Made by a program: the position numbers and the translations under genes. This document shows positions 35,488 to 48,075 of a stretch of DNA of 64,000 bases, in pieces. The first letter of the stretch is position 1. Each line of letters opens with the position of its first letter. The notes beneath the pieces are model-generated. The model saw only the letters and a list, made by a program, of their open reading frames with translations. It had not been told where the DNA came from and did not search any database. The DNA comes from Symsagittifera roscoffensis. Lineage: Eukaryota > Xenacoelomorpha > Acoela > Convolutidae. The DNA lies in the NCBI RefSeq assembly GCF_963678635.1, contig NC_087070.1, positions 11,256,539 through 11,320,538 on the forward strand, written 5' to 3'.

Positions 35488-37089
35488 ATGCCAATCTTAA
35501 AAAGGACTACAGACTTCTTTGAAAACGGAAAAAAACTCGATGAAAAATATAACCAAAAGAAAGATGGCCGGCCATTTATGTGTCCTCCTGCTCCTAACCA
35601 AAAATGGTTCGATATTTACGACCCAAAAGACTTCGAAACTAATCCTCAGTTGAAAGACGAGGCCAAACAGCAAGGCGCTTATGAAGCTGAAACTCAAGTT
35701 TATCGTGCGTTTGAGAAACTAAAAGAGAGTATGCTAGTTCTACATGGTTTCAGCTACAGTCGTTCCCAACTGAGAATTTGGCTGAAGAATCATCCACAAA
35801 AGCAAAGCTCTGAAAAAGTTGGAAAATGCAAAAAAGATCCAAATTCTGACGAGGCAGAGCACGATTTTGTAGTAATAGGCCCTGATTACATTGTAATATT
35901 GGAAGTTAAAAGCACGTCGGGACGTTTCGCTGGAACCGCAAAGAAAAACTCTCAAGAGCAGCAAAGAAGGTTTTGGAAACTAATTGAAGGTATTTTTGCA
36001 ACAGCAAAAGTTTCATTTCCTCACTTTGATTCCAGCAATATAAGATTATTTGGTATCACTGTCTTACCAAACCAAAAGCCGACGCCATTTGATAGCGCAG
36101 TCGAAACAGGGAAAAGATACATGATCAAAATTAAAAACATGACTGACGAATATTTCTGTCCCATTTTAATGCTGAGTCGGATTCAAACGATTTGGTGCGA
36201 CGATAGACAACCCCGGTTGTCAATACCCGAAACATTTTGCATCAATTCTGAAGATCTGAACAACAATTTCCAAAAATGGTGGACGGAAAACATAAATCCA
36301 GGCAAACGGGATTATGTTGCGGAATGTGATTCAACCGAGGAGATTCGATATGCTTTATTAGCTCTTTGGGCAACTGACAAAAAAGGCAATCTAAACGAGA
36401 CTTCTTTTAGTCTTACTCATTGCATTGATAGAATTGACCAACGAATTAGAACAGGGGAAATAACACGTTTCAGTCAAAATACAAAAAATCCAAACGTAAA
36501 AAATCCGAACGTTGTGAAAACCTCCGATATTAAGCTCGCTGAAGTAAACGGGGTTAATATTTTCAGTGATATCTTGAAAATTAAATTTCTGTCTGTAGAA
36601 CAGAAGAAAGCTTATGAATCTGCGAGCTTCCATCTGCTAATCCAGGGATCTGCAGGCTCTGGAAAAACTTCCATTCTACTTGCACGAATTATCCGAGATT
36701 TAGGTTTGAAAACGATAGAAAAGGCTATTCTCTTTACAAGAAAAACCGAATACGTTTCAATCCATCGAAAAATTTTAAACGAAGCTATACGACAAAAAAT
36801 TTTCGCAAAAACTGGTCTTAAAATTGCCGAAGTTTCTAAAGTCAGTGGGAGTGCGATTCGAGACAACCAAATTTTACTTGTTGACAATTTAAATTCGTTA
36901 TCTTCTAGCAAGGAACACATTGCCCGTTCAATCCATGTTTACGTTGATGATATTCACAGTGATTACAACTTCGAAGATCTTGGATTCAGAATAAGTTGTG
37001 CCGCAGTCGACACACTTCAGTGCAACTTCCTAGTGAAAATTAGGGATGGTTCTAAACAACTAAGTAAGTACGGAATCCGGCAACCTTGA
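35488..37089 (+). CDS. NERD nuclease-like domain fused to SF1-helicase ATPase (first exon or truncated gene)
   Basis: A 533-codon open frame with balanced composition, unlike its surroundings. Residues ~60-150 match the NERD/PD-(D/E)XK pattern: GAYEAE (Glu68), then EHDFVVIGPDYIVILEVKS with Asp126, Glu139 and Lys141. Residues ~380-400 hold a Walker A motif, IQGSAGSGKTSILLARII, then AILFTRKTEYVSIHRKIL (motif Ia-like) and VYVDDIHSDY near residue 485 (Walker B-like; the usual DE is DD). Motifs III-VI of UvrD-type helicases are absent. A strong donor GTAAGTA at 37064 suggests that coding continues in a later exon; a BEL/Pao LTR begins 130 bases downstream. Bacterial NERD-helicases act on DNA, often in defence; the role here is unknown. 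Confidence 0.75.
   Translation: MPILKRTTDFFENGKKLDEKYNQKKDGRPFMCPPAPNQKWFDIYDPKDFETNPQLKDEAKQQGAYEAETQVYRAFEKLKESMLVLHGFSYSRSQLRIWLKNHPQKQSSEKVGKCKKDPNSDEAEHDFVVIGPDYIVILEVKSTSGRFAGTAKKNSQEQQRRFWKLIEGIFATAKVSFPHFDSSNIRLFGITVLPNQKPTPFDSAVETGKRYMIKIKNMTDEYFCPILMLSRIQTIWCDDRQPRLSIPETFCINSEDLNNNFQKWWTENINPGKRDYVAECDSTEEIRYALLALWATDKKGNLNETSFSLTHCIDRIDQRIRTGEITRFSQNTKNPNVKNPNVVKTSDIKLAEVNGVNIFSDILKIKFLSVEQKKAYESASFHLLIQGSAGSGKTSILLARIIRDLGLKTIEKAILFTRKTEYVSIHRKILNEAIRQKIFAKTGLKIAEVSKVSGSAIRDNQILLVDNLNSLSSSKEHIARSIHVYVDDIHSDYNFEDLGFRISCAAVDTLQCNFLVKIRDGSKQLSKYGIRQP
37062..37070 (+). promoter_or_regulatory. Candidate splice donor at the end of the NERD-helicase ORF
   Basis: AA|GTAAGTA lies 20 bases before the ORF's stop codon, and splicing here would replace the last nine codons. 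No matching helicase exon was found between 37.1 and 49.4 kb on this strand. Confidence 0.45.
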
Positions 37090-37217
37090 TAACAGGCCTA
37101 AAAATCAGTTTAATTAATCACAAACACCTTTACTTACTAAATCTAGCTAACAATTACATTCTATGGTATCTACTAAAGAATCGCCACCTCTATAAAAAAG
37201 CTGTAAACAAGCGCTAA

Positions 37218-37883
37218 AGCTTTGTATTGAGAATTCGAGTTTTGCTGCGTTCTGATTGGTAGATAATTCGACTAACTTCATCTAATTAACCTTGAACGCT
37301 CCTTTTCTTGAAGGGGGGTTAGAGGCCTACCTTTCAGTATGACCAATTATCATTAGACTTTGTATTCTGGTTTTTTATCTTAAAGGTAATAATTTTTGGA
37401 ATTATAAATTGTTTTTTTTTTTCTGTTGAGTGGTTCTAATCAGGGTTGTTAAAAATTGAGTCCAGATTCATCACTATATTTTTTAATAACTTGAGAAGTA
37501 CACAATTGAGATTATAATATAATAAAGTGGAACAAAAAATTTTAAAAAAAATATTGTTTTCCAGTTTTTGCTAGTAAAATTTGTTAGTTGCAGATTTCTT
37601 AGCAGTTCTTGTTCGATCGAGAATTGTATCAAGTTTCTGTCCCTCTTTTCTGTCTTTTGATCTGTTCAGATTTTTTTTTCATATTCTGTTGTTATTAAGT
37701 CTAACTTAACAAAAATCAGCGCCAAAATCTTCTGTTAGTTCCAGTATCACTCCAAAAAGATAATAAATAGTGTTCTTCAAATCCAGATCGCAGACTTAAA
37801 TGCCTTAGGCTAAAAATAATATAAGCATAAGTGAAATGTCCTTGCTGGCAAAAACTAACCAAATCAATAGGTCCGGTGCTCGG
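37218..37883 (-). repeat. BEL/Pao 3' LTR
   Basis: Starts AGCTTTGTATTGA and shares with the right LTR ordered blocks such as CTGATTGGTAGA, TTCAGTATGACCAATT(A/G)TCATTAGACTTTG, split here for length, and CGGTCC-type ends. Exact terminal dinucleotides are blurred by mutation. Confidence 0.85.
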
Positions 37884-38797
37884 TGGTGGTAATCGGCCCT
37901 TATTTGTCATCAAAAAACCGAAATATAATTGAATAATTAAGTGGTAATTTTAAAGTTTTGAAAAAATCAAAAAACAAAAGTTGAAATGCTTAATTCAAAA
38001 TAGTCAAATCATATATCCTAAAATAATGAGCAAGACTGTTTTATCTTGAATGCCAATCAAATTTTTTTCCATCAGCTGCTATAATATCGCGTTGTAGGTG
38101 TGATGATCGTAGTGAACATGGTCCTTATTTGATTTGTAGTTAAGTTTTACCAATAACTTTGCATAGTTTTTTCAAAACTTCTTATCGAGAACATGATTTA
38201 GAAAATTTATTTCTGCTAGCTACATTTCCATTGGCATAAAAGATAAAATTAGAATCCTTTGATGTGGTATTGCGTCAACCCATTTCTTCATCGCTTTTGT
38301 GAGTTCACTTAGCCTTTTTGATTTTAGAAACTCCTTTCTGGGATGATTGCATGCATCATTTCCACCTGACATAAAAACAATATGCGTGAATTTCCGGAAA
38401 TCTTTACCACGCTACCTTTCAAACAGGTAACCCTTTTTCAGATAACCCAATGAAAGTGGTTTCCGTTTCATAGTAACCATTCGAGTGAGTGTTCTCGAAA
38501 TAAAAAACATGACAATCGCCAATAATTGCGACACTTTTTTCCATTTTTTCTGAATGATTTCTAATGTTTCGTCTTTGAGTGTTTTTACAAGTCATACAAC
38601 CGGTCGTTTATAGATTCCGATTTTTAATTTTATTTTCTGCAGATCGTGCGATACTTTTTTAACTATAGTGTAATTTCAGATTCTTTCCTTAGTGAAGTTT
38701 GCTCTAAAATCTTGCGTGTCGACAATCCATACAAAGTCATCTTCTTCGAATTATGTTTTCTAATCTTTGGACCATTTGTGCCTTGTCGAATGCATCT

Positions 38798-39383
38798 CTA
38801 TGAATCTTTCTGAAATCTGCGCCAGATTTGGTTATCATTTATTTGAGATGCTTTGAAATTCTTTAAATCACCTTCATACTCTTTTGAGTATGTTCGGAAC
38901 AGTTCCGATCCTGATGATCCAATCGAGAAAAGAATTGTGGTATTCGCTTCGTAACTATCAATGTCATCCGAAACTGATGTGGGAAGTCTTTGGTTTAGAA
39001 TGCCTTCCACTATGTTGACAGTTGTGGTCAAAATGTCCTCCGTATTGTTTTGTGTTCCGATGACATTTTACATTGCCTTTTCTTGCAGTTCTAATTAGTC
39101 GTTTCCTTAAACCTCCAAAGTGTGACTCATTTGGTGGATTAAACCTCCATTCCTTGTATCGCTTTGCCCTTGATTCATTTTTTGGCGAACATTGTTTAAT
39201 TTGTTCTTGAAGGTGATTGTTCCTTCCGACAAAATGCGTCCCATTGCCGCTCACGATGAGATCCGGCTCACGTCTTCGAACGATGAATCGAAACAAGCAA
39301 TTTAACATTGATTGGGTTGACAAATCATTAGCAACTTCAAGATACACGGCCGTGTTGTGAGACAAGTCATCAGACATATGCAT
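38798..39383 (-). pseudogene. BEL/Pao integrase remnant
   Basis: Two overlapping frames read as BEL integrase: SHNTAVYLEVANDLSTQSML, FIVRRREPDLIVSGNGTHFV, YKEWRFNPP and HFGGLRKRLIRTA, then NIVEGILNQRLPTSVSDD of the post-integrase region. The second catalytic Asp (normally in a DNGT context) is Gly, and the expected Glu after the GGL motif is lost. Inactive. Confidence 0.88.
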
Positions 39384-40493
39384 CTTTTTTTTCTGACGGT
39401 ATCCTTACTTTTAAATTGAAAGGTGCAGAGTAATCCACACCTTAAGAAGTCCATCCTCAACTTAGATAAGTGTGCCATCATTAGAGAAAAATTCCTCTGC
39501 GATGCCTATATACAGGGTACACAATTAGCCTTGATTTGTCTAAGTTTGTTTCTTACACCAAAAATATTGAAACTATCTTAAACCTTGCTTCTGATTTGTT
39601 CTGTCCAATGTGATGATTTTCCAGATGTTCATTGCTCAGGAAAATAACATCTACATGGCGTATTGAATACAAAATACTTGCATGCTTTTGAGAAAATTAC
39701 AAATCATTCGACCTTATCAGTCTGCCTCTTGCTCTCATCAACCCTTCGCCTTTTGCATCGATGAATGGATTCAATTTTTTTATATGAATTTGTTTCTCTT
39801 CCCTGAAGTTTTCATGTTGAACACACCTAAAGATAACTTTCATAGCTTTCTGATTCTCTTCAGCTGCTATACTCAATTTTTTGGGTTACCTTTCTGAATT
39901 GATATTACACTTAATAAGTGAGCAATCGTGTTTTGAAGTCGTTTAAAGTTCCTAAACCTATGCCAACTGGCCAAATGTTCAATAATTCTAACGTTTTTAC
40001 AAGTTTTTTCAATTACTTCTTCCACTTCAACATCTTTGATGTTCAATTTCTTTGGCCATTCCTCTTTATCCTGGTCGGCCCGCGTAACCAGGTACTTTCA
40101 AGTTAGTGTGAGTACTCTTGAACTTAGATCTGCCGGGTTTAATTCTCCTTTAGCATGTCTCCATGTATTGGTCGACTTCGTGTCAAGAATCATTAAGACT
40201 CTATTTACTACCAAGATCGGCAACTTTTCAGATGACAACCAAGCTAGTACAAGCTAGAATCTGACCACAAATAGTCTTTGTTCACAGTGTTTTTTGTAAT
40301 TCCAGTATTTGTATTTTGTTTTTAATTCTTGAGGCTATCACTGCTGCTTGTAGCTCCAAACGTGGTAAGCTTAATTGTTTTCTTGGCGCAACTCTCGTTT
40401 TTCAAGCAACGAAAGATTAATATTTAGTGTCATCTATCACTGATGCCTAAAAGTAAGCAAACGCACAGGGACCTTCAAGTGAAGCATCAGCGA

Positions 40494-40772
40494 TTACGTG
40501 GAGATCAATCTCTGTAAGAATGAAGCTGAAGTATTTTCTTGTGGTTTCAATGTTTTTGATTTGTGTAAGTTCTTTTCTCCCAGACTCATACTCTCAGCGA
40601 AATTTTCCAGGATTTTTTTGTCCCATTCAACACCTTCAGGTTTCCAAAGTTTCTTCAAAACGTTCCTTAATGGAATGGTGAAGGCGGACAATAGTCTTAG
40701 TTCATCTAATAGTGAAGAAACCACGCTAAGCAAATCTTTTTGTGAGAATCCTTGGATTGGCTTATCCTTCAT
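40494..40772 (-). pseudogene. BEL/Pao peptidase A17/RNase H region remnant
   Basis: The encoded stretch SQKDLLSVVSSLLDELRLLS followed by FTIPLRNVLKKLW and GVEWDKK matches the conserved Pao-type region after RT. It is bounded by stops on both sides. Confidence 0.8.
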
Positions 40773-41049
40773 TCGACAATTTGCTAAACTATCCGATTTT
40801 ATGGTCCACTTGATTCCCAGAATCGACGATTCCTTTTCTTCAGTTTTTCAGATAACTCTGCAATGTTGCTACAAAACTTTGTTAGCTTTGACATTTAACT
40901 TCTTGTTGTTGTTTGAGGTGCTCGGCTTTTATTTTGTCATTGCTTGAGTATATGAAACCATTCATTAAAAAATGATTCGATATTTCCTGAAAAACGTCAA
41001 TTTTCATTTTCAATGATTTGTTCATAATTTGCACAAGCTGGTGAACTGC

Positions 41050-41370
41050 TGGCTCCAAACATATGCCTGTTAAAATTGCTTATCACTATTTTATAGCTCT
41101 TTTTTTGATATCTGGATATAAAAACCTCAGACATTGATTATCCTTTTTTTCACCTTAAAATGAAATAACATCTGCTCGATATCCGCTGTGATAACAATCT
41201 TGATTTTGAACAAGATTACTACAAGCTTTTGCAACAAATCTGGCCCAGGAAAGAATGTTTCATTCAAAGGTTTCCCTTTATACTTCGAAGCTGCATTACA
41301 AACTCTTCCGATTTCCCTGGTTTGTGGTGAATGACTGGAAGATGAGATAAAAATCGGATTCTGGCATTGC
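41050..41370 (-). pseudogene. BEL/Pao reverse transcriptase remnant
   Basis: Scattered over shifted frames are HLPVIHHKPGK, KGKPLNETFFPGPDLLQKL and VITADIEQMLFHFKV, the order seen at the start of BEL reverse transcriptases. Several frameshifts are needed to read it, and the YxDD motif is not evident. Confidence 0.75.
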
Positions 41371-42159
41371 CAGTGTTGAATAAGTCATATTGAGACACTT
41401 TCGAAATGAATACGTTTTCGAGATCAATTTTTATTGTCTTGATACTGTGTTTTTAGTTCATCATCTTTACTGAGCCTTCATTGTAAAGACCTAAATTGCT
41501 CCATGACTTTTTCTAGTTGTTTATAAAACTGAATTGAATTCCGACATCAAAAACTCAAATTCCCAGCTACCAAATTCAATTTTTTTAAATAGATTCTAGG
41601 ATTTGCTGAGCCCGTTTTTCTTCACTAGATAACAATTCAACATTTTTCACTGATCCAGAGCTTTCTAAAGACCACAACTTTTAACCTTTTGAGCCAACTG
41701 CTCTGCTGTAAAACAGAAATACGATCGCGTTTTGCATTCATATGTTGCCTTTTGTCCCATTGGACCACTTAGTTACCAACCAAGAGGTGTTCTTACACCC
41801 CATCGACTTCTCCTGTGCAGACTTTTGTATTCTATTGGTCTTATCAATTTGAAATTTTTGAACCAAACAATTGATGCTTTCCGGCTTGATATTCTTGGTG
41901 GATTCCTTCACTGTTACTCTTTCCGTGATGCTTATTGAACTGTTAGCTCCGGTCAGTTCTCTTTTGCATCTAACTTTAACGATTCTTTGGGAGATTTGTC
42001 TTTTGACTCAGTGTCTTGTAAAAAACAAGTCTCCATTGATTTGCCACTTCTTGGGTTATTTGGTTGCCTTCTTGTTATTTTCAGCAAACCACTACTGGAT
42101 GTCATGCTATAAGATTTGGTTGATTATTGGTGTTTTGGTCTTCTTCCAAATCTATTTTC

Positions 42160-42222
42160 ATTTAATAGTCGGTTGTGTTTTCTTTCACATCCTTCTAGGC
42201 CACATGGATTGAATTTACATTT
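42160..42222 (-). pseudogene. BEL/Pao gag zinc-knuckle remnant
   Basis: Reads KCKFNPCGLEGCERKHNRLL, the second, characteristic knuckle of BEL gag (C..CG..GC...H..LL). Additional Cys-rich sequence in shifted frames lies just upstream, near 42250-42360. Confidence 0.8.
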
Positions 42223-42582
42223 TTTGTTGCTATGTGCCTTACCCAATTATCCAATGCCTTTTTGTGCTTTTTCCGACAACACATTCCTATTTCACATTTA
42301 TCGTCTTGAAGTCTGGGCAGTTGCCCTTTGTTGCAACACAAGCATTGATCTGCGCTTTAGTTTTTGAAGCCTTGACTCTTGTCTTCAAAAAATAAGTTCT
42401 GGCTTTTGTTTGGTGTGCGTGATTTAGTTTTCATGTTCCAGTTGCTCCTCTAGGGTCAAGATTTGTTGTAATTAATCCCTAATTGAGATTTATAACTCCT
42501 AAGCACTTCGTAAAGTGTTTGTAAAGTTTGTAAAGTTTTCCCAATTCTGCTCTCACACGACAAAATCTTTCTACCTCCTCCA

Positions 42583-42792
42583 TCAATTGATGTTTTTATC
42601 GTATCTGCGGACAATTTCTCGATCACAACTGTTCAATTGTCTTCTTTCAGCCATGATCCATTGATTTATTTTCATTTTATTTCCGGCCTGAATATGCAGT
42701 TGCTCTTCTATCGCCGTCGATTTTCTCTTGCATTTTGGCCAACAAATAGAAATTTCGTACCAACTAATTTTGGAACGATTTTTTTGTTTCAA
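42583..42792 (-). pseudogene. Probable BEL/Pao gag N-terminal remnant
   Basis: A 69-codon frame starting just inside the 5' LTR, basic and Gln-rich (NRSKISWYEI, KCKRKSTAIEEQL). Position fits the gag start; no motif proves it. Confidence 0.4.
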
Positions 42793-42801
42793 TTTTTATT
42801 G

Positions 42802-43444
42802 AGCTTTGTATTGAAATTCAAAATTTGCTGCATTCTGATTGGTAGAAAGTTCGACGAACTTCATCTACTTAACCTTTATTGCTCCCGTTCTTGAAGTGGG
42901 GTGGCTACAGGCCTATCTTTCAGTATGACCAATTGTCATTAGACTTTGCAGCCTGGTTTTTTATCTTAGTGGTACAAGTGTTTAGAAAAATTTTTTTGAT
43001 ACGGAACTACAGTTTGTTTTTTCTACTGACTGTTTCCGTACAGGGTTTTTCAAAATGAGTCCGGATTAAAAAATTTATTTTTTAATAATTTGAGAAGTGC
43101 AAAATTGAGATTATAATTTAATTAAGTGGAATGTAAGTCAATTAAAATATTTTTTCCTGTTTTTGCTAGTAAAACTTGTAAGTTGCTGATTTCTTAGAAG
43201 TTCTTGTTCGACTGAGAGTTCTTTCAAGTTTTGCTCATCTTTTCTGTCTTGAGATCTGTTCAGATTTTTCTTTCCAATCTTGGGTTGTTTAATTTAACTT
43301 GTCAAAAGTCAGCGCCATACTTTTCCGCCAATTCCAGTATTACCCCAAAATGATAAGAAATAGTTTTATTCTAATCCATTTCTTATTTTAAGTAAAACTT
43401 CCTCGCTGGCATAAAGGAGCGAAATCAATCGGTCCGCTGCTCGG
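42802..43444 (-). repeat. BEL/Pao 5' LTR
   Basis: Direct repeat of 37218-37883 with many substitutions and small indels; on the minus strand it precedes gag. Confidence 0.85.
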
Positions 43445-46400
43445 CAAAAATGGGAGGGGGACAGGATTCAAAAAAAGTTCACCCTGTTCGGCACAACTCT
43501 ACAAAATCAGATTTTAGCAGAGCAACGCTGGCATACGTGTTTTAGCGTTGAACTGAACTTCATTGTCGTTAGATTCCAGATTCGTCATTGGTTACCGTAA
43601 GTCTTATAGAGTTGGAAAAAACCAGTGCAGCTGATAGTTTGCTAAGCATTTCCTAGTTTGATTAGTCAATTTTTTTGCTCCAAAAAATGTTATGAATATA
43701 TCAAATCTCCACTCACAAAAAACCCAGATTAGCGCCTGTAGAATACATCTGAGAAAAAAAAGAGTTGAAGGGCAAATAAAGTGACTTATTATAGAGCTAT
43801 AAAATTTTTGAATTGCAAGATACTTTTATGATACGACTAACTCAACTTTAAATGGATCAAAAAATTAATTTAAATTTCACTGGAAACTCCGAAAAAAAAC
43901 AGTTTACCTATAAAACCAAACAGATTGTTTCTATTTCAATTTTTTATTTCAATTAAACTTTTTTTCTTAAAGAGCTCAATTAGAAGCCATTTGAAAACGC
44001 AGATTTCACTCCTGTAAATTTTCTTGGGGAACCTATGATTGCATGCGTTGTGAATGTGTATTCATCAACTTGACCATGACTTAATAAAAAAGAGGCCAGT
44101 CGTTTTGATGCTATTCATAATCTTCCAAACGATCAGAAAGAAATCAGTTTTAGTTAAAATCGTATGTAGTTCTTATAAGCTTAGTTAGACTTAATTAGAA
44201 TTTTAGGATCGGTAATCCTAATACATTTTTCGCCAACTAGGAAATTTGTTTTCAAAAATGCTATTGAAATTGCATGCCGTAACGGTAAAGCGAATGAATA
44301 AGTTAAGAGGTAAAGTAAACGAAAAGTCCAGATCAAAAAAATTTGCGTCTCTAGTGAATTTTTCCCTCCTAGGCCACAAAATAAGGGTAGAACTAAAACG
44401 AATACCCTCCAAATCGGAGCTACCAAAGCTACCTTTATGAATTTCAAGCGATGGATACTAGAGATGATTTGAGCCGGGTATGTAAGACACAGGTCCCTCC
44501 AACTTCCTGGTGGCAAGTGATAAGGTTTTCCGGAAATGCAAATGGCCATAATGAAACTCGATATCTAGCGGTGAGAAAGGGATGAAACATTAGTATGTTA
44601 TGGACATAGTTGATGTAAGCTCAAGTATAGAATCTCAGATCCCAGACCCATTAGCATCCCAGTGACATGGGGCATCATGTATTATAAATCGAAGCCACCA
44701 TTGAACGAAAAGAATACACAAGGTACGAAAAACAATTCCTAGAGAATGCAATTCCTCCGGCGACTTTACAATGGATTACCTATGTGAAGTAATAATCGGA
44801 TAATGAAAAAGATTCTTGAGTAGGAACCCCATGAGATCTTAAACCTGTTGGAGGATCTTTGAAACCTGATGGCTTCTGGGTGACCTTAAATTGACCATAA
44901 TTAACCCAACTTTGAAAAAAAACCGTAAAGTTTGCTCCGGAAAGTGACCCATGACTTAGAAATTACTATTGAAAATGGGATGTGATCAATTATTGGGAAA
45001 AACGTGGATCAAAGGTAACTGTAGGGGTAAGTTAGACTTCTTAGTGCCTAAAGGAATATCTCGTTCTTTGTCATTACGGTTGGAGTAATGGAAAGAATTA
45101 AAGAGGACTTGGTAAACATTGGGTTCATTTTAGCTTGGCGAATGCGCTGTTAAAAGGAATTACGATCAGAACGTAGAAAAGTATAAAGCAGATTGGGTCG
45201 CTTATTTATATTTGAAGGAACCTAAGGAACTTAAAACATACGAAGGGGCAAGAGTTTCACTTCGCTTCCTGGAGCTAGTTTAATCACACGAGGAAACATC
45301 CTGTGGATGCTTTGATTAGAATAGGATACAAGTTGGATTCTTTTTGGGTGCAAAAACTACAAACTTCTCAAAGGAATTTAAACTTCGCCGGTCCTAAATA
45401 AGAGTAAAAAAGCGAAGCTGAGTTTCGCACCCCTTGCGGTAAAACACAAACATAAAAAATAAGAATTTGAAGAAAAAAATCGAAAAATGTTGAAAAGAAA
45501 ACTAGATCAAATAAAATGTTCGTATGTCTCGAAAAAAGACAACTAGGGGTCCATATAATGCTCGAGATAGCTGTTTGAGATTTTAAAAGTTTTTATACCA
45601 ATGCTGGATGAAATGGGTTTTTTCAAAATTAGATTTTGCGCAAAAGATTAGTTTACTTTCTACTAAAATGATTAAGACTAAAATGTTGAGAAATGGGAAT
45701 ATTCCCAAAGACATAACAATTTTCACTCAAAAAATAAGGAGTTGTTGCTTCTGTTTTAAAAATAATTGCGTACGGTTCTTTCGTTGAACTCTTCATCTCA
45801 GCTTTCAAAAGATACTCTATCAGAAAATCGAAATTTTTTTCAATTAATGAGAAAAAATACATATCTTTGACTATCCGAAATAATTAAAGTTCTACCAGCA
45901 AAACAATTTTTGTAGCCGTTGAAGCAGAAAAACTCCCAAATCAATTTTCTCAATTTAATTTTTAATTTAAGAATTAGCAGGGTAGTTTTCGAGGAAATTC
46001 AAAAACTTTCCAAAAAACGGTCAATAAATGAAAAAGTTGCATTTCGGAGAATCATGTCTTTTCATGTAAAATATTTTAACTCCAGCAATTTTTATTCAAA
46101 AGAAGATTAAACTAACATGTTGTTTCGATTGAACGCAAAATCTCAAGATTTGGGAGGATAGTTTTTGAGCAAAGTCAAAAAATTCAAAAAGAACAAAATA
46201 TCAAAAAATTACTTATTTGTAGGGCCAGAATTTTCTATGTACAAATTTGAGAATAATCGCTTATGCAGAAGGATTTCCTTTAAACCATTTTTTTCATTGA
46301 ACCCAAATCACAAATTTGGGAGCAAAATTTTTCAGAAAACGAGAAAACATTCAAAGTTCTGGGTCATATAAGCCCAAGTTTTTGAAAGCTGTAAACAGCA

Positions 46401-47998
46401 GAATAAAGTAAAAAGATTTTAACGGCTTATGCAGACTCACAGAGAAGTAGACGGACTTCCCATTGATACCTATTTTGAAAACAACAGCTACAAGTTTCTA
46501 CCAATTTGAAATCTTTGAAAAAAAAATGAAAAAAATTCCAAACGGTCTCAAAAAACCCATTATCACATAGTTCATAATAAACGATTTTGATGAACAAAAG
46601 TTTTTGAGCCTTCGAAAAACTACACAAAAATGTTGACTAAACTCACACAACATAAGTCTAAGCCATTCATTTGAAAAAAAAAGAAACAAAATTGCTCAAA
46701 ATCAGACATGGTAAGTTGACAAAATACAGAACTTTCAATTATGTAAAAAAAAGTTAGAAGTAAAAAACTCCATGCTTTAAAAGGCAGGACTATAAACACT
46801 AGTACGACTATAAACATCAGTACCAAATAAAAAAATGGAAATTGAACCGACGGAAACTAGGACGAACACCTCGACTCCAAAATTTTTCAAAAAACTAACC
46901 TACTCAACATATTTACTACCTTGATGAGGTGGTTTTGCTTGAAGATACAGAAATAGAGCATACCATGAAGTTCACCATAACTAAAAATTGACCATTCTGT
47001 GAAAAAAAAACTTTTGACCGAGAAAAACATTTATTTACACTTATTGCACGGGTTAAAAAAATGTTGACACTTATTTACACTTATTGAAAGACAGGAAACA
47101 GGAAGGGGCAGGAGACAATTTAGAGGCAGAAAAATTCCGCTGAAAGATCGAAGAGTTGGTTCCCTCAGTTAGTTAGGGAGCTATAAAAGCATGAGGAGAG
47201 CTGAAAACTGCAAAGAAAAATTGCACAATCCTTCGATCGGCCAATTTAATCTGACCACTAGCAAAACATTTTCTCGATTGTGAATAATATCGTGTCTTAG
47301 TGTCCCCCGCTATAAAACAGTTTTGAGGGAAGAAACTGTGAGGCTGTGTAAGGAGACGTATCCCCGCCTTTCCACAAGACTTAGTAGATATATCCAGCTT
47401 ATCTTCTGTCTTTTTATCAAAAAAAATTGAGTGTAGGGAAAAAAGGCAAAATAAGCAATGTTGACAAATTGCAGTACAAGCTGCAAAAAATTCTCACACT
47501 TTGAAGTTAAATATGTTTTCACACTATATAATTCAACAAACTCAGTCATATTGCTAGAAAATTGAAAAACAAAAGTAAAATTGTTCAGACATGTAACATA
47601 TAAAATTTTTGGAAAAAGTTTCAGTCCTATTGTGAGTTGACTCTAAAATTTAGAGTTTGCGCACTACAAAGATTGCTACTATTATAGAAAATTCTTTGAA
47701 ACTTTTGAAAAAGCTTGCCGTTTAATTTTTATACAATTACTTAAATTGTTTTGATAAAATTGTTTTTTGATGACCAAAAACCCATAAAACAATAGTTGTA
47801 TAATTGGCCGACATCAATTTTATCATTTAGACGAGAAGCATTTTTCCTCAAAAAGAATCAAATTTTTGCAGGAGCGCAACCTGAAATTATTATCACCTTG
47901 CTTTCTATTGATCGAAAGCACTTTTTGTCCAAAACATGAAAACTCTAGGAAAAGCAACTTTCCATCAATAATCAGTTTTCCACAAAACTATTTGCTAT
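43445..47998. other. Non-element DNA, no gene recognised
   Basis: Only short frames without family resemblance. Seen: a GCGAAGC...CTTGCGGTA segment near 45415 resembling 32650-32690, and a direct repeat ATTTACACTTATTG at about 47030 and 47070. No tRNA or other RNA gene found by eye. Confidence 0.5.
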
Positions 47999-48075
47999 CT
48001 CTTTTTCTCTCTCTTTTCTCGTATTCTTTCTTTTTCTCCTTCTCTCTTTCTCTCTCTCATTCTTGTGTGCATGTG
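47999..48075. repeat. Pyrimidine-rich CT microsatellite ending in TG repeats
   Basis: Imperfect CTCTTT/TCTCTC runs on the + strand ending in GTGTGCATGTGTGCG. Confidence 0.85.

Larger units (their letters stand above)
37218..43444 (-). mobile_element. Decayed BEL/Pao LTR retrotransposon
   Basis: Two diverged direct repeats (37218-37883 and 42802-43444) flank a minus-strand interior with BEL/Pao hallmarks in the right order: gag start, a CX3-type GCxxxH knuckle, RT motif ITADIEQM, Pao-type peptidase/RNase H region and a BEL-type integrase. All coding parts are broken by frameshifts and stops, and LTR divergence is plain by eye, so it is an old insertion. It interrupts the region 3' of the NERD-helicase exon. 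Confidence 0.9.

Noticed and set aside
44181..44549. 122-codon minus-strand frame as a host gene
   Set aside because: No recognisable motif, biased composition, and no supporting splice or homologous context.
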